40,658 nucleotides of DNA from Clostridia bacterium (GTDB taxonomy: Bacteria > Bacillota > Clostridia > Oscillospirales > CAG-272): positions 1 through 40,658 of the forward strand of contig JAFTYG010000005.1 in the NCBI GenBank assembly GCA_017461365.1. The letters run 5' to 3'. Below are positions 1 through 7,875 of this stretch, one piece after another. A program made the translations under genes and the position numbers. The notes beneath the pieces are model-generated. The model did not search any database, had not been told where the DNA came from, and worked only from the letters and a program-made list of their open reading frames with translations. Position 1 is the stretch's first letter; each line of letters begins with the position of its first letter.

Positions 1-315
1 AGTGCAGTAAAGCGACTTCGTCGCAAGATCCTCTACTCCGATACGCCTATTTCGCTGTTAGCGAAATGGCAAGAACAAGTTCTTGCTCGACTCAATGTAC
101 TGATAACCCCATAAGCGGTTCCTTTTGCCAACGGCAAAAATGCTCTGTGATGACAGATTAGTTTGTGTTTGGTAAGTTACATTGCACAAGTACCAAAGTA
201 TAGTGCGACGAATGTACAAACAATTTTCTCCAATCCACATTACGTGTCATCCTGAACGGCTTGCTACCTTGCAAGCCATGTGAAGGATCTTTTTTGCGTC
301 AGCAAAATTTACCTT
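1..315 (-). repeat. Family A intergenic repeat, copy A1 (cut by window start)
   Basis: Reverse-oriented copy of a repeat seen seven times in this window. Shared blocks are an end block (GCAGTAAAGCGACTTCGTCG), a core block (CCGTTGGCAAAAGGAACCGC on the other strand) and an opposite end block (GGTAAATTTTGCTGACGC on the other strand). Small palindromes such as GAACAAGTTCTTG and TTTCGCTGTTAGCGAAA lie between them. Reading frames crossing it are not conserved between copies, so it is treated as non-coding. The rest of the spacer to about 475 holds flanking repeat sequence with AAACTCCAATTT at 459-470 and CAAACTCCAATTT ending at 398. No gene is seen in 1-525. Confidence 0.75.
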
Positions 316-475
316 AGATTTTCTATGATTTGTTTTCTTGTTGTGCCTCATTCAAGCGTAGCAATTTTAAATCCAAACTCCCCAACAAACTCCAATTTAA
401 AAAATAGACTGCACGAACCGCACGAACTCCGTTCGTGCCACGGAGCGTAGCGGAGTAGAAACTCCAATTTGCAAC

Positions 476-520
476 AAAAAACAAGGAGCTATCTCACACA
501 TTTATGAGACAGCCCCTTGT
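476..520 (-). terminator. Terminator hairpin after yigZ
   Basis: Read on the minus strand, a long stem (AAGGGGCTGTCTCA pairing with TGAGATAGCTCCTT, some G-U pairs) is followed by a T-rich run, directly after the yigZ stop. It belongs to a family of near-identical terminators also at 4890-4927, 39295-39331 and 40417-40448. Confidence 0.75.
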
Positions 521-525
521 CAATA

Positions 526-1158
526 TCAACGGTAATCAAACCGTTCTCCTATTATTTTCGGTATATCTCTGCCGTAGCCCGCCTCGGTGATGCGCTTGGC
601 AATGCGCTCGCCCTCGGCTCTCGGAACGGCATAACGAAGAGTCACGCGCTCGGCAAAATCCGAGCTGTCTATGACCGCTCCCTCTTCATTGAGTATAACG
701 TTGTATTTCTGATACTCCGAATATCCACAGATAAGCTCATATTCGGAATACGTCCTGTATGTGATGATGCCCGCCGCATCGAGCGCGATAGACGCCGCGT
801 GAGAATACGCCCTCACAAGTCCGCCCGCGCCGAGAAGAGTGCCGCCAAAATAACGCGTCACCACAACGCAGACGTTCCGCACCCCACTCTTGCGTATCAC
901 GTCAAGAACGGGCATTCCCGCAGTTCCCTGAGGCTCGCCGTCATCTGAATATCTCGCCACCGTCTCGCCCCTCAGCATATAAGCATAGACGTTGTGAGTT
1001 GCATCCTGATATTCCTTTTTCAGCGCCTTGATAAAGGCAAGCGCCTCCTCCTCGCTGTCGGTTCGTATGGCGTGACCGATAAAAAGGGAACGCTTTTCCT
1101 CAAAATCGGCGTGCGCCTCGCCCTTGACGGTAATAAAAAGCTCTTCCTTTTCGCTCAC
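526..1158 (-). CDS. yigZ: YigZ/IMPACT family protein
   Basis: A 210-residue protein of the YigZ (UPF0029/IMPACT) family, the usual bacterial length. The N-terminal domain carries the family signature at about residues 100-118 (VTRYFGGTLLGAGGL) preceded by YSDDGEPQGTAG at 70-81. The C-terminal about 70 residues match the position of the small DUF1949 domain. Bacterial members are conserved but their exact role is unsettled; eukaryotic IMPACT proteins modulate the Gcn2 stress kinase. The start is a GTG with GGAG about 8 bases upstream; no in-frame ATG fits better. It follows the Gfo/Idh gene by 16 bases on the same strand, so the two are probably co-transcribed, and a terminator follows its stop. 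Confidence 0.93.
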   Translation of the reverse strand: MSEKEELFITVKGEAHADFEEKRSLFIGHAIRTDSEEEALAFIKALKKEYQDATHNVYAYMLRGETVARYSDDGEPQGTAGMPVLDVIRKSGVRNVCVVVTRYFGGTLLGAGGLVRAYSHAASIALDAAGIITYRTYSEYELICGYSEYQKYNVILNEEGAVIDSSDFAERVTLRYAVPRAEGERIAKRITEAGYGRDIPKIIGERFDYR

Positions 1159-1174
1159 AGCACAGACTCCGAAA

Positions 1175-2239
1175 TTATACTATCTCGTCGTCAATAGCAA
1201 CGGGAGCTCCGAGCTCGTCGGAGCGGAACGCCGCTTCCATTACCTTCATTACGCGCATTACCTGTGCGTGGGTAACTATCTGTGTTTCCTTGCCGTCGAT
1301 AGCCGCGCATACGTTGCGATAGAAATCGTGAACGTCGGACTCAGGACGCTTGATAACGCTCTCAGTGGTCGTCTTTTCGTCTCTCGGAGCCATAGTTCTC
1401 GTAAGACCTGCCGCGGTAACGACGGGAGTTACGTTATCCTCATCCCACTTGTCACAGCTTATAACGTGGCAGTCGTCCTTCCAGTCGTTGATTATAGCCG
1501 TTCCGCCTCTGCCCGCCATATAGAAACGGGGAAGAGCGATAAAGTTGTACGTGCATACCTCTACGCGAGCTGTAAGCTGATCCTCAAAATAAAGATCGAG
1601 CTTGAATCCGTCGTCTACCTCGTTATTGAGAAGATGGTCGCAGCGGCAGTAGACCTTTTCGAGCTTACGGTCTTTAACTATACCGAGTATCTGGTCGATA
1701 AGATGAACTCCCCAGTCGAGCATCATTCCGCCGCCGTGCTCCTTTTCGGTTCTCCAGTCCCCGGGAATACCGCGCGAGCCGTGGTATCTCGACTCAATGC
1801 AGAATACCTTTCCAATATCTCCCGAATCGTAGAGATCCTTCATCATCAGATAGTCGCAGTCCCATCTGCGGTTCTGGTGAACGGTGAAGAGCTTACCTGT
1901 GCGCTCGGACGCGTCTATCATTCTCTGCAGGCTCTCGGAGGACATAGTAACGGGCTTTTCGGAAATTACGTTCTTTCCCGCCTCCATAGCCGCGATAGCC
2001 ATGGGCTCGTGAAGCTCGTTGGGAACAGCAAGAGTTACAAGCTCTACGCTTTCGTCAGCGAGGACCTCATCGATGCTGTTGTAGACCTTAATGCCTCTCT
2101 CAATAGCCTTAGCCTTTCTTTCTTCCTTGATGTCGCAAACGCCGACAAGCTCGCAAACGTCGCTCTCAAGCAGGTTTCTTGTATGCCATCCGCCCATTCC
2201 GCCGTAGCCTACGACAACAATTTTTTTCTTTTCAGCCAT
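1175..2239 (-). CDS. Gfo/Idh/MocA family NAD(P)-dependent oxidoreductase
   Basis: A 354-residue sugar- or polyol-type dehydrogenase of the Gfo/Idh/MocA family. The N-terminal Rossmann fold starts with VVVGYGGMGGWH (8-19). The family EKP motif is at 94-96, and the GGGMMLDWGVHLIDQ stretch at 169-183 holds the usual Asp/His active-site pair. Length is typical. The substrate cannot be read from sequence; members act on inositols, glucose, scyllo-inosose or amino sugars. An AAAGGA ribosome site lies about 9 bases before the ATG. The gene has its own promoter and a striking dyad in its 5' leader, which suggests substrate-responsive repression, and it heads a two-gene unit with yigZ. Confidence 0.92.
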   Translation of the reverse strand: MAEKKKIVVVGYGGMGGWHTRNLLESDVCELVGVCDIKEERKAKAIERGIKVYNSIDEVLADESVELVTLAVPNELHEPMAIAAMEAGKNVISEKPVTMSSESLQRMIDASERTGKLFTVHQNRRWDCDYLMMKDLYDSGDIGKVFCIESRYHGSRGIPGDWRTEKEHGGGMMLDWGVHLIDQILGIVKDRKLEKVYCRCDHLLNNEVDDGFKLDLYFEDQLTARVEVCTYNFIALPRFYMAGRGGTAIINDWKDDCHVISCDKWDEDNVTPVVTAAGLTRTMAPRDEKTTTESVIKRPESDVHDFYRNVCAAIDGKETQIVTHAQVMRVMKVMEAAFRSDELGAPVAIDDEIV

Positions 2240-2261
2240 AATTATTATCCTTTCAGATCAT

Positions 2262-2294
2262 AATGAAATTTGTTCGAAACAAAGTGATTTCATT
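2262..2294 (-). promoter_or_regulatory. Dyad operator candidate upstream of the Gfo/Idh gene
   Basis: An outer inverted repeat AATGAAAT (2262-2269) / ATTTCATT (2287-2294) encloses an inner one, TTGTT/AACAA (2270-2274, 2278-2282). It sits between the predicted start of transcription and the ribosome site, a classic repressor position. The binding protein is unknown. Confidence 0.5.
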
Positions 2295-2297
2295 CGT

Positions 2298-2326
2298 ATT
2301 ATAAGACAAATCTTTGCTATTTTCAA
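2298..2326 (-). promoter_or_regulatory. Sigma-A promoter for the Gfo/Idh-yigZ unit
   Basis: On the minus strand TTGAAA, a 17-base spacer, then TATAAT (-10 at 2303-2298, -35 at 2326-2321). One mismatch to consensus; transcription would start near 2291. Confidence 0.7.
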
Positions 2327-2439
2327 GTCAAGAATATATTTTTTTAAGACAAATATTGCTCATTTTAAGTTTTTCATTAAAAAATGCAAAATTTTTATGA
2401 TTATTGCCTCTACGGAGAAAAAAATTTTCGGAAATCTAT

Positions 2440-2468
2440 TGAGAAAAAAGCGAAAATATTATATAATA
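2440..2468 (+). promoter_or_regulatory. Sigma-A promoter, probably for lepA
   Basis: TTGAGA (2440-2445), 17-base spacer, TATAAT (2463-2468). It lies about 370 bases upstream of lepA, so the leader would include repeat A2. Confidence 0.6.
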
Positions 2469-2501
2469 TAAGTATGTGAAAATATTTACCGTTCAGATTT
2501 T

Positions 2502-2760
2502 TAGGTAAATTTTGCTAACGCAAAAAAGATCCTTCACTGTGTCTGCAGGGTAGCAAGCCGTCACGTAGCGCAGCGAAGTAGTGACACGTAATACAGTGTG
2601 TACGTATTTGTACATACTATTGTCGCATTACTCTCTGTATCTGTCATCACAGAGCATTTTTGCCGTTGGCAAAAGGAACCGCTTATGGGGGTATCTAAAG
2701 AAACATTCGAAGGATCTTGCGACGAAGTCGCTTTACTGCACTATCTTCATTGGGGATATA
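2502..2760 (+). repeat. Family A intergenic repeat, copy A2
   Basis: Forward copy with both conserved ends and the core block (GTTGGCAAAAGGAACCGC), but a middle section unlike the other copies except A6. Downstream at 2784-2796 is CAAACTCAAATTT, a form of the short sequence that edges many repeats here. The 599-base spacer 2240-2838 otherwise holds only the promoters and dyad listed. Confidence 0.75.
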
Positions 2761-2838
2761 TTTACACATATTAAACACACCGCCAAACTCAAATTTATTT
2801 AAGAAACAAATACAATATTTCATTCACGGAGATAAAGA

Positions 2839-4659
2839 ATGTCAAACACCGAAAAGCAGAAGAATATCAGAAATTTTTCAATAATCGCGCACATAGATCA
2901 CGGCAAATCGACCTTAGCCGACAGAATACTTGAGGCTACCGATACGGTAACGGCGCGTGAGATGGAGGCGCAGCTTCTCGACAATATGGAGCTTGAGCGT
3001 GAGAGAGGTATCACCATCAAGGCGACCGCCGTCCGTCTTACCTACAACGCCCCCGACGGAGAAAGCTATCAGTTTAACCTCATCGACACCCCAGGGCACG
3101 TCGACTTCAACTATGAGGTCTCGCGCTCGCTCAACGCCTGCGACGGAGCGCTCCTCGTTGTCGACGCCACTCAGGGTATTGAGGCGCAAACGCTTGCAAA
3201 CGCTTACCTTGCCGTAGACTCAAATCTTGAAATTATCCCCGTTATCAACAAGATAGACCTCCCCTCGGCTGACGTCGAGCGCGTACGCGGCGAGATCGAG
3301 GACATCATCGGCATCCCTGCGGAGGATTGCCCCGCAGTCTCGGCAAAAACGGGACTTAATATCGAGCAGGTGCTTGAGGCGGTTGTCGAATACGTGCCCG
3401 CACCTAAGGGAGACGCGGACGCGCCCCTGAAGGCTCTTATCTTCGACTCCTACTACGACAGCTATCTCGGCGTTGTGGTAAACATCCGCGTATTTGACGG
3501 CGAGGTCAAGAGCGGCGACAGAATAAGACTTATGAGCAACGGCGCGCTCTTTGACGTCGTTGATGTCGGATATATGACTCCCTTCGGTCTGCAAAAGAGC
3601 GAGTGCCTGTCGGCAGGCGAGGTAGGATACATCACGGCATCGATAAAGAATATCGGAGACACGCGTGTGGGCGACACAATAACCCTTGATGAGCGCCCCA
3701 CGGACAAGGCTCTCCCCGGCTTTAAGGCGGTACAGCCTATGGTCTACGCGGGTATCTACCCCGCTGACGGCGCGCGCTACGGAGACCTCCGCGATGCTCT
3801 TGAAAAGCTCCAGCTCAACGACGCCGCGCTTGTGTTCGAGCCCGAGACGTCGGTCGCGCTTGGCTTCGGCTTCCGTTGCGGCTTCTTGGGGCTTCTCCAT
3901 ATGGAGATCATTGAGGAGCGACTTGAGAGAGAGTTCAATCTCGATCTTATCACCACCGCGCCCTCGGTTATCTATGAGGTAAAGAAACGCGACGGCGAGA
4001 CGGTGCGAATAGACAACCCCTCAAACTTCCCGCCCGCCGACGAGATAGAGGTGGCTTACGAGCCGCTTGTAAAGGCTAATATCATCACGCCCACAGAGTA
4101 CGTCGGAGGTCTTATGGATCTTTGTCAGGACAGACGCGGAAACTTTATCGATATGAAATACATTGACACCACGCGCGTCGAGCTGCACTACGATCTGCCT
4201 CTGAACGAGATAATCTATGACTTTTTCGATGCACTGAAGAGCCGTTCGCGCGGCTACGCGTCGCTTGACTATGAGCTTGGGGAGTACGTGCCCTCAAAGC
4301 TTGTAAAGCTCGATTTTCTTCTCAACGGAGATCAGGTCGATGCGCTGTCCTTTATAGTTCATGAGGAAAAGGCGTACGGACGCGCGCGCAGAATTGCCGA
4401 AAAGCTCAAGGAGAATATACCGCGTCAGCTCTTTGAGATACCGATACAGGCGGCTATCGGCTCGAAGATAATCGCCCGCGAGACGGTAAAGGCGATGCGC
4501 AAGGACGTGCTTGCGAAGTGCTACGGCGGCGATATTACAAGAAAGAAGAAGCTGCTTGAAAAGCAGAAGGAAGGAAAGAAGAAGATGCGTCAGCTCGGCT
4601 CGGTGCAGGTGTCTCCCGAGGCGTTTATGGCGGTGCTTAAGCTTGACGACGACAACTGA
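2839..4659 (+). CDS. lepA: Elongation factor 4 (LepA)
   Basis: A 606-residue translational GTPase of full usual length. EF4 binds the ribosome and affects elongation and subunit maturation, acting in the cytoplasm or at the membrane. GTPase motifs are visible: [15 protein letters not shown] (P-loop), DTPGHVDF (G3) and NKIDLPSAD (G4). The EF-G-like domains and the LepA-specific C-terminal domain, rich in Lys near the end, follow. An SD (CGGAGA) precedes the ATG. It stands alone apart from the small Cys-rich peptide 110 bases downstream, which may be on the same transcript. In many Clostridia lepA neighbours hemN/hrcA; that is not the case here. Confidence 0.98.
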   Translation: MSNTEKQKNIRNFSIIAHIDHGKSTLADRILEATDTVTAREMEAQLLDNMELERERGITIKATAVRLTYNAPDGESYQFNLIDTPGHVDFNYEVSRSLNACDGALLVVDATQGIEAQTLANAYLAVDSNLEIIPVINKIDLPSADVERVRGEIEDIIGIPAEDCPAVSAKTGLNIEQVLEAVVEYVPAPKGDADAPLKALIFDSYYDSYLGVVVNIRVFDGEVKSGDRIRLMSNGALFDVVDVGYMTPFGLQKSECLSAGEVGYITASIKNIGDTRVGDTITLDERPTDKALPGFKAVQPMVYAGIYPADGARYGDLRDALEKLQLNDAALVFEPETSVALGFGFRCGFLGLLHMEIIEERLEREFNLDLITTAPSVIYEVKKRDGETVRIDNPSNFPPADEIEVAYEPLVKANIITPTEYVGGLMDLCQDRRGNFIDMKYIDTTRVELHYDLPLNEIIYDFFDALKSRSRGYASLDYELGEYVPSKLVKLDFLLNGDQVDALSFIVHEEKAYGRARRIAEKLKENIPRQLFEIPIQAAIGSKIIARETVKAMRKDVLAKCYGGDITRKKKLLEKQKEGKKKMRQLGSVQVSPEAFMAVLKLDDDN

Positions 4660-4769
4660 CGGAGAGAATAAAAGAGTCACCAAAAGGGAAGCCGCCTCAT
4701 AATATAATACCAAGGGGAGCAAGAGAGCGAGCATTCGCCCTCCCCGACATTATATACGGAGGACTTCTT

Positions 4770-4874
4770 ATGAATAACTGTCTTTGCAATCTTTTCGATA
4801 ACAACAGCAATTGGATCTGGCTCATCATCATAGCTCTTCTCATTATCTTCTGCTGCGGATGCGGCGGCTGCTGA
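4770..4874 (+). CDS. 34-residue Cys-rich single-pass membrane peptide
   Basis: A tiny gene. It has a strong SD (CGGAGGA, 4757-4763) six bases before the ATG. The peptide begins MNNCLCNLFDNN, has one hydrophobic segment at about residues 15-27 (WIWLIIIALLIIF) and ends in a Cys/Gly tail, CCGCGGC. Seven of 34 residues are Cys, two near the N-terminus and five at the other end of the membrane segment. A terminator begins 15 bases after the stop. It may be translated from the lepA transcript, or from its own promoter, which was not found. No function is recognised; metal or redox chemistry at the membrane is possible from the cysteines alone. Confidence 0.72.
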   Translation: MNNCLCNLFDNNSNWIWLIIIALLIIFCCGCGGC

Positions 4875-4889
4875 TTTGAATAATTAACC

Positions 4890-4927
4890 AAAGGGGCTAT
4901 CTCATTGAAAAGTGAGATAGCCCCTTT
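4890..4927 (+). terminator. Terminator after lepA and the small Cys-rich gene
   Basis: A 15-bp perfect stem, AAAGGGGCTATCTCA (4890-4904) with its complement (4913-4927) around an 8-base loop. The T run is only the TTT ending the stem. Confidence 0.8.
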
Positions 4928-4962
4928 GATTTAGATTGAATTTGAGATTATTTTTTCACAGT

Positions 4963-5096
4963 TGGCGAAAAGTTGATATGTTCGCACACACATTGTCGTA
5001 GGGGCGACCATTGGTCGTCCGAACCCGCCACACGGTAATTTTACCACCTAACCTACTACCTTGTTTCAACTAAAACTTAAATTTATTTAAGAAAAT
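4963..5096. repeat. Family E intergenic repeat
   Basis: Contains GGCGAAAAGTTGATATGTTC, also found near 33900-33935 on the other strand, around a different core with the inverted repeat GGGGCGACCATTGGTCGTCC. It ends in AAATTTATTTAAGAAA, shared with 2791-2806. No open frame of interest. With the terminator and promoter this explains the spacer 4875-5171. Confidence 0.55.
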
Positions 5097-5109
5097 AAAA
5101 AGAAGCGTC

Positions 5110-5138
5110 TTGACATAAAGGGCGATTTCTTTTATAAT
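5110..5138 (+). promoter_or_regulatory. Consensus sigma-A promoter of the DUF1858 gene
   Basis: TTGACA (5110-5115), 17-base spacer, TATAAT (5133-5138): a perfect match to the vegetative consensus, 34 bases before the ATG. Confidence 0.85.
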
Positions 5139-5171
5139 AATAACAGTATATCTTTTAAGGAGGTAAATACA

Positions 5172-5372
5172 ATGAAGATAACCAAAGAATCCATAATTGG
5201 TGACGTTCTTGATTTCGATCCCACCACGGCGCAGTTCTTCTTCGAGATAGGTATGCACTGCCTCGGATGCCCTTCGGCAAGAGGTGAGTCTATCGAGGAC
5301 GCTTGCGCTGTTCACGGTACAGACGCTGATGCGCTCATTAAGAAGATCAACGATCATATCGCATCGAAATAA
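5172..5372 (+). CDS. DUF1858 domain protein
   Basis: A 66-residue protein consisting only of a DUF1858 domain. The CLGCPSARGES segment (about residues 31-41) matches the family pattern in which a Cys-x-x-Cys follows a hydrophobic stretch (here FFFEIGMH). The domain occurs alone or near hybrid-cluster, nitroreductase and disulfide-isomerase-like proteins; a redox or metal role is suspected but unproven. SD AAGGAGG lies 8 bases before the ATG. A perfect consensus promoter and its own hairpin make it a strong single-gene unit, so it is probably abundantly expressed. Confidence 0.9.
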   Translation: MKITKESIIGDVLDFDPTTAQFFFEIGMHCLGCPSARGESIEDACAVHGTDADALIKKINDHIASK

Positions 5373-5380
5373 CAAAAGCG

Positions 5381-5412
5381 CAGGGCTCATTTCTTTATGG
5401 GAATGAGCCCTG
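5381..5412. terminator. Hairpin after the DUF1858 gene
   Basis: An 11-bp stem, CAGGGCTCATT with AATGAGCCCTG, around a 10-base loop. The flanks are A-rich on both sides rather than having a clear T tract, so termination would be weak on the plus strand. Confidence 0.55.
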
Positions 5413-5440
5413 AAAACCAAGGAGCAAGAACGAAGTTCTT

Positions 5441-5530
5441 GCAAAAAGAAAGCAAAAATAGCAGAGCGATGCAAGATTTGTTTCAAAAATAATAAACAGG
5501 CAAAAAGAAAACAAAACTATTAACTTCACT
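5441..5530 (+). repeat. Family D intergenic repeat, copy D1
   Basis: An A-rich stretch with TAAACAGGCAAAAAGAAA, closely matched at 7305-7400 (D2). Both copies lie downstream of a gene and before a version of the AAATTGGAG edge sequence (here at 5533). Confidence 0.5.
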
Positions 5531-5595
5531 ATAAATTGGAGTGTAACTATTTAGGCAATATTTAAATTTAAGCTTATCATAGAGTTTATATAAGT

Positions 5596-5768
5596 GGGCG
5601 AACTAACACGAAGGCTCCCTCCGGGAGGGGGCTCCCGCGTAGCGGGTGGAGGAGAACGCGTAAATATTGGTTTATCGTTCTTGATAAAAAGAGTTCAGAT
5701 TGTTCGTTACGCAGGCTCCTTCCACCACTTCGTGGTCCCCCTCCCTCTCGGAGGGAGGCTTTCAGGTG
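5596..5768 (+). repeat. Family C hairpin repeat, copy C1
   Basis: A large imperfect inverted repeat: AGGCTCCCTCCGGGAGGG at one end and CCCTCTCGGAGGGAGGC at the other. It matches the design of C2-C4, preceded by GAACTAAC as they are. No gene is visible in 5373-5826; the spacer is the hairpin, D1 and C1. Confidence 0.65.
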
Positions 5769-5826
5769 CGTTACTTCAACATCTCGACAAGAATAGTGGG
5801 CTGAATAGTTACATTGGAGTTTACCG

Positions 5827-6528
5827 ATGAAAAATATCACACTATCCAAGCGCCTATCTGCGGCGGCAGAGCTTTGCAGAGACGGCAGCTTTATTGCCGA
5901 CGTCGGCACAGATCACGCCTATCTGCCCATATATCTCGCAAAATGCGGCAAAATAAGGGGCGGCGTTGCATCGGATATAAATAAAGGACCTATCGACAGA
6001 GCAAGGGCGCATATAGCCGAAAACGGACTGTCGGACGTTATCGAAACACGGCTATGCGACGGGCTTTCAGAGCTTTCGGTCTATGCTCCCGACGATATTT
6101 TTATCCTCGGAATGGGCGGAGAGCTCATCGCAAGGATAATAGAGAACGCGCCCTTTGTCAAAAATAAGAATATACGCCTCATTCTTCAGCCGATGACACA
6201 TTCCGAGATACTTCGGAAGAGCCTACTTGACGGCGGCTTTTCGATAACGGTCGAGAAGCTTGTTAAGGAAGAAAAGATATACAGAATAATAGTTGCCGAA
6301 TATTCGGGAGAGAGGTCGGACTATACCGACGTCGAGCTTACGTTCGGCAGACAGACTATCGAGGAACGCTCGCCTCTCTTTTTTGAGCTTCTCGACCACA
6401 CCGAGCGCGTGATGAACGAGCGGATATGCGGTAAGCGTATATCGGGCGCGGATACCTCGGAGGAAGAAAAAATGCTCGGAGAGATCGAGAAAATAAGAAG
6501 ATTTGAAGATACGGAGAAGCTGAAATGA
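5827..6528 (+). CDS. trmK: tRNA (adenine(22)-N1)-methyltransferase TrmK
   Basis: A 233-residue SAM-dependent methyltransferase of the TrmK family, which methylates N1 of A22 in tRNA in Gram-positive bacteria. The SAM-binding motif ADVGTDHAYLP is at about 24-34. The diagnostic ILGMGGELIA (93-102) and LQPMTH (120-125) segments follow. Length is typical. The C-terminal half is the helical part specific to TrmK. It overlaps the next gene by four bases (ATGA), so the pair is translationally coupled, an arrangement common in Firmicutes. No clear SD was seen before this ATG. Confidence 0.95.
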   Translation: MKNITLSKRLSAAAELCRDGSFIADVGTDHAYLPIYLAKCGKIRGGVASDINKGPIDRARAHIAENGLSDVIETRLCDGLSELSVYAPDDIFILGMGGELIARIIENAPFVKNKNIRLILQPMTHSEILRKSLLDGGFSITVEKLVKEEKIYRIIVAEYSGERSDYTDVELTFGRQTIEERSPLFFELLDHTERVMNERICGKRISGADTSEEEKMLGEIEKIRRFEDTEKLK

Positions 6529-7292
6529 CGGTAAACAAGCTTTATGAAATACTGAACGAAAAAATTCCCACCTCTCTATCCTGCGAGTGGGACAATGACG
6601 GACTTATGTGCTGTCCCGACGGAGACCGAGAGGTAAAAAAGGTACTTATCGCGCTTGACGTGACGGGGGCTGTTATCGACTACGCCGCAGAGGGAGGATA
6701 TGACCTCATTATCTCCCACCACCCCTTTATTTTCAAGGGATTGAAGGCGATAAACGGGGACAGCCACATTGCAAACGGCGCTATAAAGCTGATAAAAAAC
6801 AATATATCGGTAATGTCCTTCCACACGCGCCTTGACGCCGTTTTGGGCGGCGTGAATGATACGCTCGCGGCTCTTCTCGGGCTTTCGGACGTCGAGGTGT
6901 TCGGAGACAACGGCGAGGAGATAGGACGCGTTGGAACGCTTGCGTCCGAGATGACGCTTGCCGATTTTTGCGAAAAAGTCAAGGAAGTGACGGGCGCGCC
7001 CTTTGTTCTCGCGGCAAGCGCGGGGATCGTTGCTCACCGTGTGGCAATACTCGGCGGCGAGGGCGGCGACGATATTTCTGCCGCTAAAGCGGCGGGAGCG
7101 GATACCTACCTTTCGGGCAGACTCGGCTACCACAATATGGTCGACGCGCCCGAAAAAGGAATGAACCTCGTCGAAGCGGGACATTTTTATACCGAATTCC
7201 TCGTGTGCTTCACGGTTGAAAAAATGCTTGCCGAGATAGACAGCGGAATAAAGACCGAAATTTATTATTCGAACAACTTACTTTTCTTTTGA
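6525..7292 (+). CDS. Nif3-like dinuclear metal-centre protein
   Basis: A 255-residue Nif3/YbgI (DUF34, 'GTP cyclohydrolase 1 type 2 homolog') protein. Ligands of the di-metal site are visible: HHPF (65-68), H100 with D104 in FHTRLDAV, and H220/E224 in EAGHFYTEF. It is the short form, lacking the PII-like insertion that makes Bacillus YqfO about 370 residues. The true reaction is unknown; proposals include metal handling or hydrolysis. It starts inside trmK (ATGA overlap), a conserved pairing. A hairpin rich in TTTTCTTTT overlaps its stop codon at 7276-7306. Confidence 0.94.
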   Translation: MTVNKLYEILNEKIPTSLSCEWDNDGLMCCPDGDREVKKVLIALDVTGAVIDYAAEGGYDLIISHHPFIFKGLKAINGDSHIANGAIKLIKNNISVMSFHTRLDAVLGGVNDTLAALLGLSDVEVFGDNGEEIGRVGTLASEMTLADFCEKVKEVTGAPFVLAASAGIVAHRVAILGGEGGDDISAAKAAGADTYLSGRLGYHNMVDAPEKGMNLVEAGHFYTEFLVCFTVEKMLAEIDSGIKTEIYYSNNLLFF

Positions 7293-7306
7293 AAAAGAAA
7301 AGTAAG
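7276..7306. terminator. Hairpin overlapping the Nif3-like gene stop
   Basis: CTTACTTTTCTTTT pairs with AAGAAAAGTAAG around a short loop. It lacks GC pairs and may belong to repeat D2 that follows rather than being an efficient terminator. Confidence 0.4.
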
Positions 7307-7400
7307 CAAAAGAAAACAGAAAGAAAACAAATATATGAGAGCTATTCAATATTTGTTTCGAATAAGATAAACAGGCAAAAAGAAAGCAAATAATTAAACA
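7305..7400 (+). repeat. Family D intergenic repeat, copy D2
   Basis: Matches D1 over ATTTGTTTC...ATAAACAGGCAAAAAGAAA and is followed by TCAAATTTGAGTTTATCGG (7406-7424), a version of the shared edge sequence. Confidence 0.5.
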
Positions 7401-7470
7401 GTACTTCAAATTTGAGTTTATCGGAAAACGTATTATCCCATTGTATAGAAAAATCTGTTTGTTTTTTTCT

Positions 7471-7790
7471 ATAAGGTAAATTTTGCTTACGCAAAAAAGA
7501 TCCTTCACATAGCTCGCAAGGTAGCGAGCTGTTCAGGATGACAGATAGTGTATGTAGCGCGATGAATGTACGTGCAAATCTGTATATACGTACCACGAAA
7601 TAAACTTTGATTTTCCGTTGTTTACCCAACACAAACTAACTTGTCATCACAGAGCATTTTTGCCGTTGGCAAAAGGAACCGCTTATGGGGACATCTAAAG
7701 AAACAGTCGAGCAAGAACTTGTTCTTGCCATTTCGCTAACAGCGAAATAGGCGTATCGGAGTAGAGGATCTTGCGACGAAGTCGCTTTCA
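7471..7790 (+). repeat. Family A intergenic repeat, copy A3
   Basis: Forward copy with both ends, the GGCAAAAGGAACCGC core and both small palindrome blocks (CAAGAACTTGTTCTTG and TTTCGCTAACAGCGAAA). With D2 it fills the 583-base spacer 7293-7875, where no gene is seen. Confidence 0.75.
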
Positions 7791-7875
7791 AGGCAGAACA
7801 TCGGGAACACCATACGATTTTACTCTCCCAAAAACAAATTTATCTTCCATCATAACGATAGAAAGGAAAAAAATT

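Noticed and set aside
1124-2263. 379-codon open frame opposite the Gfo/Idh gene
   Set aside because: It lies wholly opposite a protein with clear Rossmann and EKP motifs; its own translation matches no family, and it reads through the operator and promoter of that gene.
2581-2802. Frames crossing family A repeats (also at 58-240, 34097-34342 and 17404-17690)
   Set aside because: The shared peptide pieces come from the shared DNA blocks; frames shift and stop differently in each copy and lack ribosome sites.
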